In this document: one piece after another, positions 12,501-34,920 of the stretch
How the letters are laid out: every line of letters begins with the position of its first letter
Numbering within the stretch: the stretch's first letter is position 1
Assembly: GCF_028389875.1 (NCBI RefSeq)
Contig: NC_084667.1
Span: forward strand, 63,900,570 to 63,964,569
DNA length: 64,000 bases
Direction of reading: 5' to 3'
Source: Rhea pennata
Lineage: Eukaryota; Chordata; Aves; Rheiformes; Rheidae
Notes under the pieces: generated by a model
The model's database searches: none
The model's input: only the letters and a program-made list of their open reading frames with translations
What the model was told of the DNA's origin: nothing
Position numbers and translations under genes: made by a program

Positions 12501-12568
12501 AAAAAAAAAAAAAAAAAAAGGTGCAAAAAGAGCTTTTTTTTTTTTTTTTTTTTTTTTTTTCCCCCCCC
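12501..12568. repeat. A19 / T27 / C8 homopolymer inverted repeat
   Basis: Nineteen A (12501-12519) are separated by 14 bases from 27 T (12534-12560), then 8 C. The A and T blocks can pair into a stem of about 19 bp. The element lies in the probable PCNX4 3' UTR, where the transcript would carry A27 followed by U19. Confidence 0.9.
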
Positions 12569-12914
12569 AATCATCAGGCTATCACTGTGATTGTGGAAGA
12601 CCATTTAGTGATGTGAGCATGGGGTACACACAATGACATACACACATGTGGATGTTGGAAGGCGGAAATACTATTAATCCAGTTAAATTCTCTCTCTCCC
12701 CTAATCCTAATTACACATGTTCACTTTCACCAGTAGATTACATAGATTATTTACATGTCAGAATGCACACTGTTTTATATAAACTCTTTTTGCCCCCCAA
12801 ACAAGTACTTGGTAAAAATTCTCCTTTGCTAAAGCTCAGCTGGTAACTTTTGACAACTAAAAAAGATTATCTAAAGCCATATATTATAACAAATGCTAAG
12901 ACTGAGCTCAATAC

Positions 12915-12946
12915 AATGTCTAGAATAAAAAATGTCTAGAATAAAA
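12915..12946. repeat. 16-bp tandem duplication
   Basis: Two exact copies of aatgtctagaataaaa sit at 12915-12930 and 12931-12946, in the probable PCNX4 3' UTR. No function is evident. Confidence 0.95.
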
Positions 12947-13407
12947 AATTTCATATAAATAGTCATATGTACGCTTTGGTTACCAACTCTTGTAGTTGAC
13001 AGTACTACAGTGAGCTGTAACTTGACTATCAGTGCAAGTCACCTGTCCAACTATTAAAACAAAAATCAGAATGCACCAGAAGAAGTTCATGATCAGAATT
13101 TTGCTGCTCTTCTCTGAACTGGAGAAGAAAGCTTCAGCATCTCTTGGTTTGTCAGCCACACAGGGAATGGCATCTCAAATGTTCCAGCACCAAGAAAGCA
13201 GAGTTCAAAACTTCCTGCCTGCTGAAGGTTCCAGCTAGCACCATTTCTGTGCAAATTATTTATGCTGGTTTGGCACTGCCATCCAATGCCATTTTGAGAA
13301 ACATCTTATATGTAGTGTACAAATGTAGCATGAGCAATTGCTTCCCAACAAGCAAATGAAAAATACATAAAAAAGGAAAAAGAAAAAAAAAAAAAGCAAC
13401 TAGCAGT

Positions 13408-24043
<10,636 letters not shown>

Positions 24044-25474
24044 CTGTAAGAGAACAGAAAGAAAAAGAAGGAAACATTACTAGGTCTAGCATTCAAAACT
24101 TAACCAGTAAATTCTTCTGTCCTATTTCCATTTACCAAGTCATAGTGGAATTTTGACACGTTAGTGTTAGTAGACAGTATCTTAAACCATCTATAGACTT
24201 TCCTAGAATACAACTCCTAAGCAAACACCTAAAGTGGAAAAAGACAATATATTTAAAAATAAAGAATGTATTAATGATCTGAAGCTTTGTACAACAAATA
24301 AAATACACAAACTATTCTTGGGAAATGATAAAATAACTCATTTCTACATAAGAAAACCTTTCTAAAACAGAAAGGTTTTTGATCCAGCTTGATTCCAATC
24401 ACATTTTGCTAAGAATTAATTCTGTTAAGGACCTCCATATACTGAGTAGCTGAGTAGAAGAAGAGTCACTAATTTCAGTGACTATCCACATAAATGCATT
24501 TATGCAAGGTTCCTGCAAAAATCAAAGCCTTATCAAATACACTAACTGCAAAAAATTAGTAGAAGCCTTAAAAATTGTTTTTGTACGTCAGCATTTTTAT
24601 CACTCTCTCTACACAGCCTACTCACAGAACAGGATCTTACTGTTCTTACCACACAAGACATAAAACAAACAGTTCAGTTTCTACCTCCCAAATCATGTAA
24701 TTTAAATATAAAATAAAAAAGCAGTATTTAAAAGTTGTAGCACAATCAGCATATATTCTGTTTTATACATCAGTGGAGAAAACTGAAAAAAAAAAAGGAA
24801 AAGAGACATCTCTAAATCTTTACAATCAGCAGTGTTAAACAGAAATCAGATATTATACCCACTCAGAGGATCATGCAATGTAGAAATAATGATTGTAAGA
24901 AGGTAATTAAAATAGCCAAACATAACCTTAGGCTACCAATCACAAAAGCAAGAATCCATGGACGACAGGCGCCAATACTCAAGCTAAGTCATAGGGTGAA
25001 AAAATAGCACAATAAATGTATTGTGAAAGTACTTCATTAATAATAAAAAAAGGAGATGTTGGTATGCATTAGAAGATGTGCAAGTAATGAAATTCTGCTT
25101 TCTTTCTAATGGACATGTATAATCTCACAAATTCCCATTAGCCATCATTGCTGCTATACTAAGAATGAAATATGACTGTCACAGAGTTTCCAAACTAATG
25201 CAATCCCTTCTTTCTGTAACACTGAATGCTTTTAGGTGTTTTAAAGCACGATTTTTCTCCTGACATTTAAACAGACATCAATCACTTGACTCTGGGTAAA
25301 TACTGGTCACCATGGAATTAAGTTAGAAACAGTACAAATAAGAATATTAGTGGCCATTCATACACATTATCACGCCTGGAAATTTGCTTTTTGGGTCTAC
25401 TAAGTCAATATACTCCAAAATGAAAAGCAGGAGCCTAGAGGCTCCAGGACTACTATGCATATACACTCATATAC

Positions 25475-25513
<39 letters not shown>

Positions 25514-26831
25514 GTGTGGGGGGCATAGGAATTCCAAACTGAAATTGAAAACATAGTTTTTTTGGTCACATCATTCTAACCCTTTAAATGTTTTTTAATG
25601 GAAGGCAAAGACAGCAGTCAGTCACAAGGAAAGTAACACTCTCTACATGTTGACACTGAAGAGTAGAATTTGTAGCAGTTGGCTCAAAAATTTGTAAATG
25701 TAACAGGGACACGCCTGACCAAAAATAATTTTCAGATATAATTAAAAAAATTCACAATCCAGCCAAAACTTGCTTATAAACAGTTTAAAGGATTGCATAT
25801 GTATGAGACTAAGTTACTAAGAAGTTATTCGCTGTAGAAGTTTTGTATGTATAGAAAGGAAGTTGAGTTTTAAAGGAATCATAAAACCCAAAGGTGCATT
25901 GTTTTCCACTAAAACCAGCTTTCTGGCAGCATCCCCTCCCCCCCAGCTTTTCTGAATTTCTCTTCTCTCTAAAAAGGGCGATTTTTGTTTCAAGTTCTAG
26001 TTTGCATTCTTGTTTGTTGGTTTATATTGCTAAGAGCATGTTAACAAAACGCGGCACCTGGCTTCAATGCGCATTCCTGACGTACAGGCCTGGCCCGACA
26101 TGGGCGACCTGCCCGTTACCCAACGCTCCGAGTGGCCACAGGTTGCCTGCACCAGCGGGGAGCTAAGCAACTGAGATACCATCACGCAGGTGATGACCCA
26201 ACGCCGTGAAGCTGTTTAAAGTTCTTCTTGCAACACCCTCTCCGCACAACCAAAATCAGAGGGTTTTGCATGAAGCGCAACAAAGCAAACTGCACTCAAA
26301 TTCAGGCGGAAACCCGCACCAGGGCATGCGTTTTCCTCGAAAAACGCACGTCATCCTTCTTTGCAGGTACCCACGGTCGGTTGGTTAAGCGCCGTGTGGT
26401 TTTATTTCGAGCGTCACCCGCGTGGAGATCTCAAGTCGCCCAGGCCGCCGCAGCGCACCCGGCTCAAACACGCAGCTGTGTCCCCGCGGCCACCTCCTAC
26501 CTGAGGAAACCTCTGCGCCTGGCCAGAGGGGCTGTCACCCCGTTAAAAAAACACACGCAAAAACATGGGGCGAACAGGCACATAGATAAGAAATCAGTAG
26601 GAGAGCAACCGTGCCTGTGCTGCTTTTAACTGCGGAGCGGAGGGCAGGCCAAGCCAGGCGGCGCCCGGCCCGCGCAGGCACGAAGCGGGGGCGGCCGGCG
26701 CTGCCTCCCCTCAGGGGCTGCCCCGACCGCCGCTGCCCGCCGCGGGGAGGCCGCCCCCGCCTCCTGCTCCAGCGAGAGGCCCCGCGGCTACTGCCGCTGT
26801 GGCGAAAAGCCGCTGCGAGGCGGGAACCTAC
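24044..26831 (-). other. PCNX4: PCNX4 intron 1
   Basis: A 2788-nt intron between the promoter exon and the start-codon exon. It contains an uninterrupted T36 run (25477-25512) on the plus strand. No exon-like segment or interspersed repeat was recognised. Its upstream end lies inside the CpG island. Confidence 0.8.
25477..25512. repeat. Poly(T) tract, T36
   Basis: Thirty-six consecutive T on the plus strand, equal to A36 in the PCNX4 pre-mRNA. No element ending in this tract was recognised on either side. Its length is likely polymorphic. Confidence 0.95.
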
Positions 26832-27107
26832 CTCAGGCCCAGGCTCGGCGCAGGGAGGAGGGGACGGGACTGAGCCTACAGCCCGCGGCGGGAGGAGGAA
26901 GAGGAGGGAAGAGGAGGGAAGATGGCGGAGCTGCCCCCTCCTCCCCGCCGGGGGGGGCTCCTGCGCCCGGGCGCTGCTGCGGAGGAGGAGAAGGGAAAAG
27001 AGGAGGAAGAGAAGGACGGCGGGGCGGGGATGGCGTTGAGCAGAGCTGACGGAAGGCGATGGCGCCCCTCCTCGCCCCTCTTCCCCTCCGCCCTCGGCCG
27101 CCGCCAT
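26832..27107 (-). CDS. Possible upstream ORF in the PCNX4 leader (exon 1 part)
   Basis: If transcription starts upstream of 27107, the first ATG (inside the YY1-type element) opens a frame of 92 codons to the exon 1 donor. After splicing to 24043 it reads E, K and stops at TGA, for 94 residues. It begins MAAAEGGGEEGRGGAPS and has a leucine-rich hydrophobic run at residues 30-42 (AVLLFLLFSLLLL), followed by an ARAQ cleavage-like site. Its stop overlaps a second tiny ORF (ATGATATTC), and the main start follows 27 nt downstream of that TGA. Whether it is translated is unknown. Composition bias of the CpG island alone could keep it open. Confidence 0.3.
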
Positions 27108-27115
27108 TTTCCCCG
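26832..27115 (-). other. PCNX4: PCNX4 exon 1 (inferred 5' UTR exon)
   Basis: The donor cctgag/gtaggt ends the exon at 26832. The upstream limit is inferred: in YY1-type housekeeping promoters transcription often begins just upstream of an AANATGGCGGC element, and one on the minus strand starts at 27110. The start site could be tens of bases either way. The exon carries no part of the main PCNX4 frame. Confidence 0.6.
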
Positions 27116-27242
27116 CCGGAGGGAGCGCGGCGCGGCGGGGGGAAATGGCCACGGCCGCCTTCCCCTTCCTCCTCCTCCTCGGCAGCGCTTTGCTTCCCCC
27201 ACCCCGCGGCAGGCGGGAGCGGTGTTTCCCTCAAAAATCGTG

Positions 27243-27265
27243 TTATTTATTTATTTATTTACTTA
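27243..27265. repeat. (TTTA)n short tandem repeat
   Basis: About five tttattta units ending in ttactta, at the outer flank of the CpG island. Confidence 0.8.
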
Positions 27266-27429
27266 GGCACCGTGTGTCCCGTGCGTTACGAGGAAAGGGC
27301 GCAGCCTGTGCGCAGCGTGTCCGGGCCCCGGCGCGCCTTCAAGCAGCGCCGCCTTCCCCTGGACGGGCCCCCTTGGCTGAGGAACCGACCCCCCGGACAC
27401 CTCTGTCTTCCTCCAAGTGTTACTTACCC

Positions 27430-30400
27430 TTTTGATAGTTGGCGTGAAAATGTCAGAGAATGGGTTTTTACCAGGTTTGTTGTTGCTTCCTTTAACAGAA
27501 GTATAATACCAACAGAATTACTTTTTTTAATTCTTAAAACATTTAGCATTGATATTCAGCACGACATTCCTGTATATTAAGTCACTTAATATCAATATCC
27601 AATGCATAACATTCTAGTATATTAAAATATTGTTTAAAACTTTCTTTAATCTAGAATGTTAATGGTCATCCTCTGTTCATACCTAATTCAAGATGAGACT
27701 ATCGGTTCTAGCCTCAAGCATAGGAAAATGCAGCCTTAGTTTTCTTGTATATGAAATAACCTTAAATATTCACTGGCGAATTGAAATTTAATTCCAAATA
27801 CTGGAATACCACCCTTCAAATTGCACAATTAAACACTGGCAATACTTAACATAGTGATCATGCTTTATATCTAGTAATGCTCAAATTTACAACTCACTGT
27901 AGTCAGTAGAATATGCCTATATCTATCTTAACATCCATGTCCTATCAAACACTAAAAATTCTTAGAAATATTTATAACCATTTTAACGTAAATGGTAATA
28001 AATTTTAACCCACAGTGATATGCTTAGAACTTAAGATATACTAAAGGAACACTTGAGGTCAATGTAATTCTTAAAAGGAGCATCATAATTTTTCTGTAGG
28101 TGTGTTATTCTTTAGTCTTCAAAGATAATAAAAAGGCATTTAGATTGGGGTATCCAGTGTAAAACCTTGGAAACACTACCAAAGAAAAATGCTGTTTTAC
28201 CTTTACTGAGCTTCTTTTAAATGAAGGTCAATGGTACAAATGATGCAAGAGTCCAGCCAACCAGAAGACAAATATAAGTATCTTAAACTGTCTAGTTTCT
28301 CCAGGATCCTTGACAGAGGTTTATTTACTCTGGCCTTGAAATGTGTCTTGCAATCCTATTAAAATTAAGTATGTGTTTGCCTCAGATATTCCAAGGCAAA
28401 TAGCTTATCTGTACAATACACTAAAGGTATATAGCAGGTATTTACTTTATGGTTGAGAAGTGTCATCCTGTCTCAATTTACCAATTCAGTTATAATTTTG
28501 TAAAGATGACATTTCTGTTCTGGAATATATAAATCCTAAATAACAATGCAGAAGGAAAGCACACACAATCTTGATTTCTTTGCAAGCTTTGCACCTTGTG
28601 TTTCAAAAGTGAGAGAAAGCTTCTTGCCTGTTCTTGTTTCCTATGATTTCTCTCTTGCTCAAAAGAATAAATCAGGATTTCAGTCAATGCAAACCCCAAG
28701 CTAATTACTAGACAATTAATTAATTTCTCTACGAGTTGCCATATAAAATATAAGCCTGCTGACAAAATGAACTAGGTTCAGTAAATTCAGCCTACCTCCA
28801 GTAGTCTTTTGCAGATTATCACACAATGTGTAGCCGTAGGCATGTGAACAATACCATTGAAATTAATAGCATTGCTCTTTTGCCTAAAATAAAGATGCAT
28901 ACAAAATATTTGTGGAGTTGGAACTTAATTTTTGGCTTGCTTCTCTTTAGTTTGTGAAAAGGCTGTTTTCCTGAATCCCCCCATCTTATGTATTTCCGTA
29001 TTTTTAGTATTTACTTTGTTTAGAATGATGTGTCCAGTAGAAGTCTTTTTCCTACTGTAATTTCTCCTCTTTAAAGATAAGTGATTTTTATTTTGGAATG
29101 CATTTTTATATACAAGGATGTACAGAATAGTAGAAATAGGGATGCTTAATTCTGTTTATTATTAAAGAAGACAAACTGTAGGAAGTTATTCTTCTAAAGA
29201 CAATTGTAGATAAAAAAAAAAAAAGTTACTTGTAAATCAGATCATGGAATTTACTTACTCTCTTTATTTTCTTTCTCCTGATGCCCAAATTTAATTATTG
29301 CTATTTTGAGATCTGTAAGTTGGCATTCTGCAACAGATGTCAAAGTGAAATCCAAGTCCTCATTTTACTCCATCTTTTTGTTTTGTATCCCATACCTAAC
29401 CCATCTTTTGTTTGTCTCTGTGGCTTTCTGGAAGGCTACTTAATACTGAGTGTACATTATCCATGACTACTTTTCCATGGCTCCCTTGGAAGTAATTCCT
29501 TTAGACAATATGGCCTTAGGCTGGCAGAGAAACGTGGCGTAGCAGAGAGCGTGCGTCTTTCTGGATGACTATCCCCTTAAAATAAAACCATCTACTTTAC
29601 AAAAAAGTAGCCTATTCCTACATATGAAAGATGCCTATATTTTCCTGAGATCAAAGACTTTTGATGACATTTCTAAACTACCATTAAGAGTTTTACAGTT
29701 TTAAGCATAATAGTCATCCATATAATGAGTTCTAGCAACTAAAATTTCCCAGGCAGCTTCCATTCCTGTATGATAGCTGAGCATATACTTTAAGTAATTT
29801 CACAGCTCATACCTATTTATTATAGCATTAAAGCAATAGAAAAGTATTTCTTATCTATTTAGTTTTTTATATTATGTGGTTTGGATTTTATGATAACATT
29901 TGTATTCTTCCAATATTGCTGCCAGCAATGGGTAAAACAATTTGTGAGTCTGAAGATATCCTTGTCTTTTCTTAGTTTGTCTATAATATGCTTAAAGCAC
30001 TAATATGCACAAGAGCTGTGAGCTATTTTTGTTGTTTAACAAAGCTAGATTTACCTTTCTTTTCTACTTGCAGTTAACTCTGAAAACCTCTTAATTATGG
30101 AAGCAATCTATTTAAATATTTTATGTTTTGGGAAAGACTCACTTGCCTTGGAAGTCTCTTTCAATTGCTGTGTTTTGAAAATCTATCACTGATCTGAGGA
30201 GAAGGGGACAGAGAAAGAATTACAGATTGAAAATTTGTGTACTACTTAAATTTCAAGTGACAACCCAGGATTGACTATGGGATATTCTGTGTCTTTATTT
30301 TGACAGGGTGTAACAGTTCTGTGGCCATGCAGACTTCACAGTTGTCATTTATTCCACATTGCATGGCCAAAGTGGACTTTGTGGTAATGACTGGAGACAG

Positions 30401-33400
30401 ATAGTGTGCAAGACACTCTGCTATGGAAACACAATCTCTTCCTGCTAAAGCTTAAGAACAATTTGTAGTCACTATTGTAATATTAAAGTTTATATCATCT
30501 GCATGCAAGCTAGTATATCCTCTGTCCTTCAACACTTCACCAATTGAGAACAGTTGTATTCACACACACTAGTTATTAAGGACTGGGTTCAAATTGCCAC
30601 ACCTTCCTTCATCCAACTTTGCAACCACTTAAAAATATGCTTGGCCCAAAAATTACATTTAGAGATCTAAGTGAGACACCTGGGCTTTCTAGGAGACTGT
30701 GAACAGAGAAGTACATGTCTCTAGAAGATGTTTCAGTGCTCTGTAAATGAAGAGCTGCCAGTGCTATCTGTTGGGAAACATCATCCGCAGAAGCAGGTCT
30801 GAGCTGCTCTTCTGAGAGTATCTGATTCACGGTTGCACATAAGATGCCTCCATCCATTCAGAGCAGCAATACCCTGGCAGGGCAGGCACTTGCTTAGGAG
30901 GGACTAAAATGCACTGGTGCTGCTACCAGTGACCACCTTTTGCAAAACAGGCTAGTGGCTTAGAGTGGGGACATGAGGAGGTCTAGGACCCTTCCTAGCC
31001 TGAAAAGGACAACTCACTGTTCTGGCCATAAAAGTCCTAACCATGAGGCTGTGGGCAAGGCTATGAAAAAGCTTTTTTCTGCTCTTCTGTTGAAACTAGA
31101 GAGGGAACCTGATTTTGTCACCCAGGGAGAAGGGAATTTCCCTTGTATACCTGACTTACTTAGGGTATTAATTCATGCTTACCTGCTGCTTCTCAATAGG
31201 TCTTCAGAAAAGGAGACCAGTGAGGGAAGAGCTCAGTGTGAGGATTATCAAGGGAAATTCCCGCAATATTGAGGAGCTCAGCTATGGTGTCTTACACACC
31301 ACAATCACCCCTTTTCCTACAGAGTTACAGACCATTGACCTGCTAATGAATCTCTCACTTTATATAAACAAATATATTTTTAAAGCAACAGCTAAAGGCC
31401 TAGAACATCCAACCATATGCTTCACCATCCTGGCTGCAAGTAATATCTAGTATCTTTTGTCTAGTATCTGCTAAAATCACAAGAGTTAGTGGATAGGACT
31501 GAGTTAAGGGTTGCTGAGTGCAGGGTGGGATGACAGACCTTTGCTCTGGAACATAAGCCAGGTATCAAAATGCTTCCCAGGAGCAGAGCTGGCCCTTCAG
31601 TGCTCTGTTAGGAGGCAATATTGAATAGTTTGCTTGGGCAGTATGGGAACATTTTGGGTGAACTGATTGCTCCTCAGAAGAGCTAGTGAGCCTGCCTGTG
31701 TTTAAGCCTGTTTAGGGCTGCCCTAAGCAGTAAAATGATATCTATATAGACATAAATGGTAAAGTACTTCATAAATGGTAAAGAACTCATTGGTTCTGAG
31801 CTAGTGCTTTGCATACTTCAGTAGTGTTAATTGAGCTTTGCTCATTTGATGTCCAGTTTTTCTGACATGGGTTTTAATCTACTCTTTCAGAGTTCTAAAA
31901 CTCTGCCTTTTTTTTTCTTTACATGTGCAAGTAAATCTAAAAAGGATTTTCATTATTTCTTTGTGTTCAACTTCTCTAATGAGGTTGGACAGATTCTCAC
32001 AGTTTCTATTGCTAATATGATTCCTGGCAAATAGAGCAGAAGGTTCAGAAGAACAAAAGAAATGATCTAATTTTAGTAATGGTGCAGACGGAGTCTGTCA
32101 TTTTTCTCCCTCTTTTATCCTCCTACCCTTTCTGAATGTCAGAACCTCCCAGCACTGCCTCTTTTCAGTTTGAATTGAATTCTTGTTCTTTGTCAAGAGC
32201 TGGGCATGATGAGTTTTTAGATATTCCTCTGAAAAGAAGCTGTAGTAGCAGAGATGCTTATCAGTAAAATTCTGACTTTTCCTAGGTAATTTAGTTAGAA
32301 GGAACCACTTCCAATAGATTGAATTGATTTCTGCAAATTAGAAAACCATATATCTGAAATTTCAATTAATATGTATGTCATATATCCTCCATTTTAAATC
32401 TTAAATTGAAGTTTGAGTCTAAGGAATGCATTACAGTATAAAATGATAGGAGAATTAATTTAATTTCTGAAAGACAAAGAGGGTTGCTTTCATCTAGTAG
32501 GTCTGCTCAGCTTGCCAGCTGGTCAGACCTCCATCCAGTGAAGTACTTTGGCCTGTGCATAATTTAAGTATGAGAATTTCTGCAGAAGCCTTAACAGAAA
32601 ACGTGTTCTTTTAGAGGCAATGGAAGTGCTCACATGTTTAAAATTAAATATATGCTTACAAACTTTGTAGATTTGGACCTTTGGGAACTGTTCCAGTGAA
32701 TACCAATTATGCTTGTCTCGGTCAACCTTTATTCTTGTGTTCCTCTCTTGGATATGAGAAATAAACAGGCTGTATTTGCAATCTGGAGAGTAGCAGTTAT
32801 AGACATCTGATGTGCAAAACTTGACAAGAAAGCAAAGATTAATATGGTTTGAAATAAAAATTGCTTCAGCAGTATCAAAATGTTTCCCATCTGTTAATTT
32901 ACTAAGTGAACAACAAAAACGTAAGTATGCTTAGAAATACATTCTACTTCAACACTTAGAGACAAAAAAAGAAAAAAAGATTGATTTTGTTCCAGAATAG
33001 TCTGTTTGAATAACCATGTCAACCTTGATTAAAAATGTGCCTTTTTCAGACTAAATCATTCCTAAGTATCTAGCTCTATTTTGTTTAATTTCATGTCATA
33101 TATATAGAAGGGGCAGACAGGCATTACAATTAAATCTATAAACTCTTAGCCCAGAATAAAGGTCAGTGTTTTGTTTCATGTTAGAATAACTTTCTGTGAT
33201 TGATGTAACAGCCTGCACTGTAAGGCCTCAAATTGGGCTTTGGAAAACACTAGATGTGCTTTAGAATACTATTTCCAACAACAAAGGCTCAATAAATAAT
33301 TAGGCAGGAATCCTCTCTGAACTTGTGCAACTGATTTAAAAACTAGGCTGTGCAATTCTGAGATTTAAGCGGTATCGCTTTTGGATTTTGAATCTTTAGG

Positions 33401-34472
33401 AGTTATATTTTCATTGCTTTTTCTGGAATCATTAGGCTTGATAAAAATGAAAGCTTAAATGCATTCCATGAACTGGACCTTAAAAAGCCCTTCCTCCTCC
33501 CCCAAATAAGTGAGTTTTGCAATGAAATCTCCCACATCTTTTCACCAAGTACCTCATCATCTAACTGGGACTGTGCACTAAGTGATTTAAACACTCACAT
33601 GGAAGCTCAGCTAAACACGCCCCTCTGGCTGGGAGATGTCCTATACCTGCCTGCAGGGTTGGATGCAGCAGGTTGGATGGTGGTGAGGTTGCTCTTCTGC
33701 ATCACACAGAGCTCATTGCACCAGGAGGCGTCAACAGGCAACTGCCCCCTTCGTCCTCCTCCCTCTCCTGCCCGGGAAAATCTACCTGTGGCTGCCAGCC
33801 CGTCCCTTCCCGAGAGTGTTTGGTATTGCTTATTCCTTATCTCTTCCTGCTCTGGTGCCCAGACATTACTCCCCCCTCCATCCATGGTCATTGTGCAGCA
33901 CAATATTTCAATTTAAATGGATGTTCATGAAATGCCACCTTTCCCAGGTTGAGTGGGAAGATGAGGAAATGGGCAGCAGGAGCTGTGTGTTGCTGATGGC
34001 TTTACTCAGTGTACAAGAACATCAGATTTCCCAGGCCTCCTCTCTTTTGGGTGCACTATGAGGGTCTTTGCAGTTCTTTTTTAGCATATGGACCAGTCAC
34101 AGGACAATTTTCTGGTCAAGTTAAGGCACTCATAGACCCCCATTTCCCTTCTGGTGCAGCACAACCTGAAGCCCAGACTCAGTCACCGTTTCAGGCAGCT
34201 CTTCCCATTGCTATCACAGCAGCTCTCATCGCTGTGCTGTTACTGTGGCTGAAGGTGTCAGTGTTCTTGAGCCACATTAAGATATCCAGCATGTAGTCCA
34301 CTGACAGGGCTCCAACTCTGTGAAAATAATATTTACATTGGCAGGCCTTGGAACAGAAACTGCCATTGACTCTAGCTAGCTAGTATGGTTCTAGCAACCA
34401 GTTCAGGTCTTCCAGTGGGAAGAGTTTGTCTGATTGCAAAATACAGCAATAACCTGGAAAAATACACAGCTA
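27430..34472. other. Gene-poor AT-rich interval upstream of PCNX4
   Basis: About 7 kb with no exon I can support. Open segments near 28.5, 30.6 and 31.0 kb lack recognisable motifs and convincing splice sites. The stretch at 33.6-34.3 kb is somewhat richer in GC and has overlapping plus-strand open frames, again without known domains. No tRNA, microRNA hairpin or repeat family was recognised. Confidence 0.5.
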
Positions 34473-34920
34473 GGAATCACTGAATGGTTGAGGTCAGAAG
34501 GGACCTCTGGAGATCATCTAGTCCCCATCATCTTCATGGCCCTTCACTAGACTTGCTCCAGTATGTCTATGTCTCTCCTGCACTGCAGAGCCCAGCACTG
34601 GGCACAGCACTCCAGATGTGGCCTCATCAGTGCTGAGGGAGGGGAAGGATCATGTCACTTGACCTGCTGGCAATGCTCTCCCTACTGCAGCCCAGGATAT
34701 TGATGACCTTCTTTGCCATGAGGGGACATGGCCCCATGTTCAGCTTGTCCACCAGGACTCCCAGGTCCTTCTCTGCAAAGCTGCTTTCCAGCCAGTTGGC
34801 CCCCAGCCTGTACTGGTGCCTGAGATTATTTCTGCCCAGGTGCAGGACTTGGCATTTCCCTTTGTAGAACTTCATGAGAATCCTGTTTACCCATTGTAAG
34901 TCATTGTAAAGAACCACTTG
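34473..34920 (-). mobile_element. CR1 LINE, 5'-truncated, antisense
   Basis: On the minus strand the copy encodes the end of the CR1 reverse-transcriptase ORF, with KGKCQVLHLGRNNLRHQY and AEKDLGVLVDKLNMG, interrupted by a stop before the 3' UTR. On the plus strand its 3' end reads gaatggttgaggtcagaagg then gatcatctagtcc, the conserved CR1 tail in reverse. It is 5'-truncated at about 34920, as is usual. The copy is dead. CR1 of this kind dominates bird genomes and supports an avian origin. Confidence 0.93.

Larger units (their letters stand above)
26400..27420. promoter_or_regulatory. PCNX4: CpG island over the PCNX4 promoter
   Basis: About 1 kb of GC-rich, CpG-dense sequence stands out sharply from AT-rich flanks and overlaps the inferred PCNX4 first exon. 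It contains two YY1-type ATGGCGG elements, AAGATGGCGG at 26919-26928 (plus strand) and AAAATGGCGGCGG at 27098-27110 (minus strand), and GC-box-like GGGGCGGGG near 27021. No TATA box is seen, as expected for a housekeeping promoter. Long open frames in both directions here follow from the low stop-codon density of GC-rich DNA. The island borders are by eye. Confidence 0.88.

Noticed and set aside
26535-27580. Several overlapping long ORFs on both strands in the GC-rich island
   Set aside because: Low stop-codon frequency in CpG-dense DNA explains them. Their peptides are low-complexity runs of proline, arginine, serine and glutamate. Only the frame that starts at the YY1-type ATG and ends in exon 2 was kept, as an uORF.
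30609-30857. Minus-strand 82-codon ORF ending LNVIFGPSIF, faintly like a RhoGAP motif
   Set aside because: Only a few residues match and no arginine-finger region or splice sites support it.
34009-34296. Plus-strand ORF with GPVTGQFSGQVK, faintly like part of the human LRRC9 tail as I recall it
   Set aside because: It lies on the opposite strand to LRRC9 and beyond a candidate stop codon. The similarity is a few residues and probably chance.
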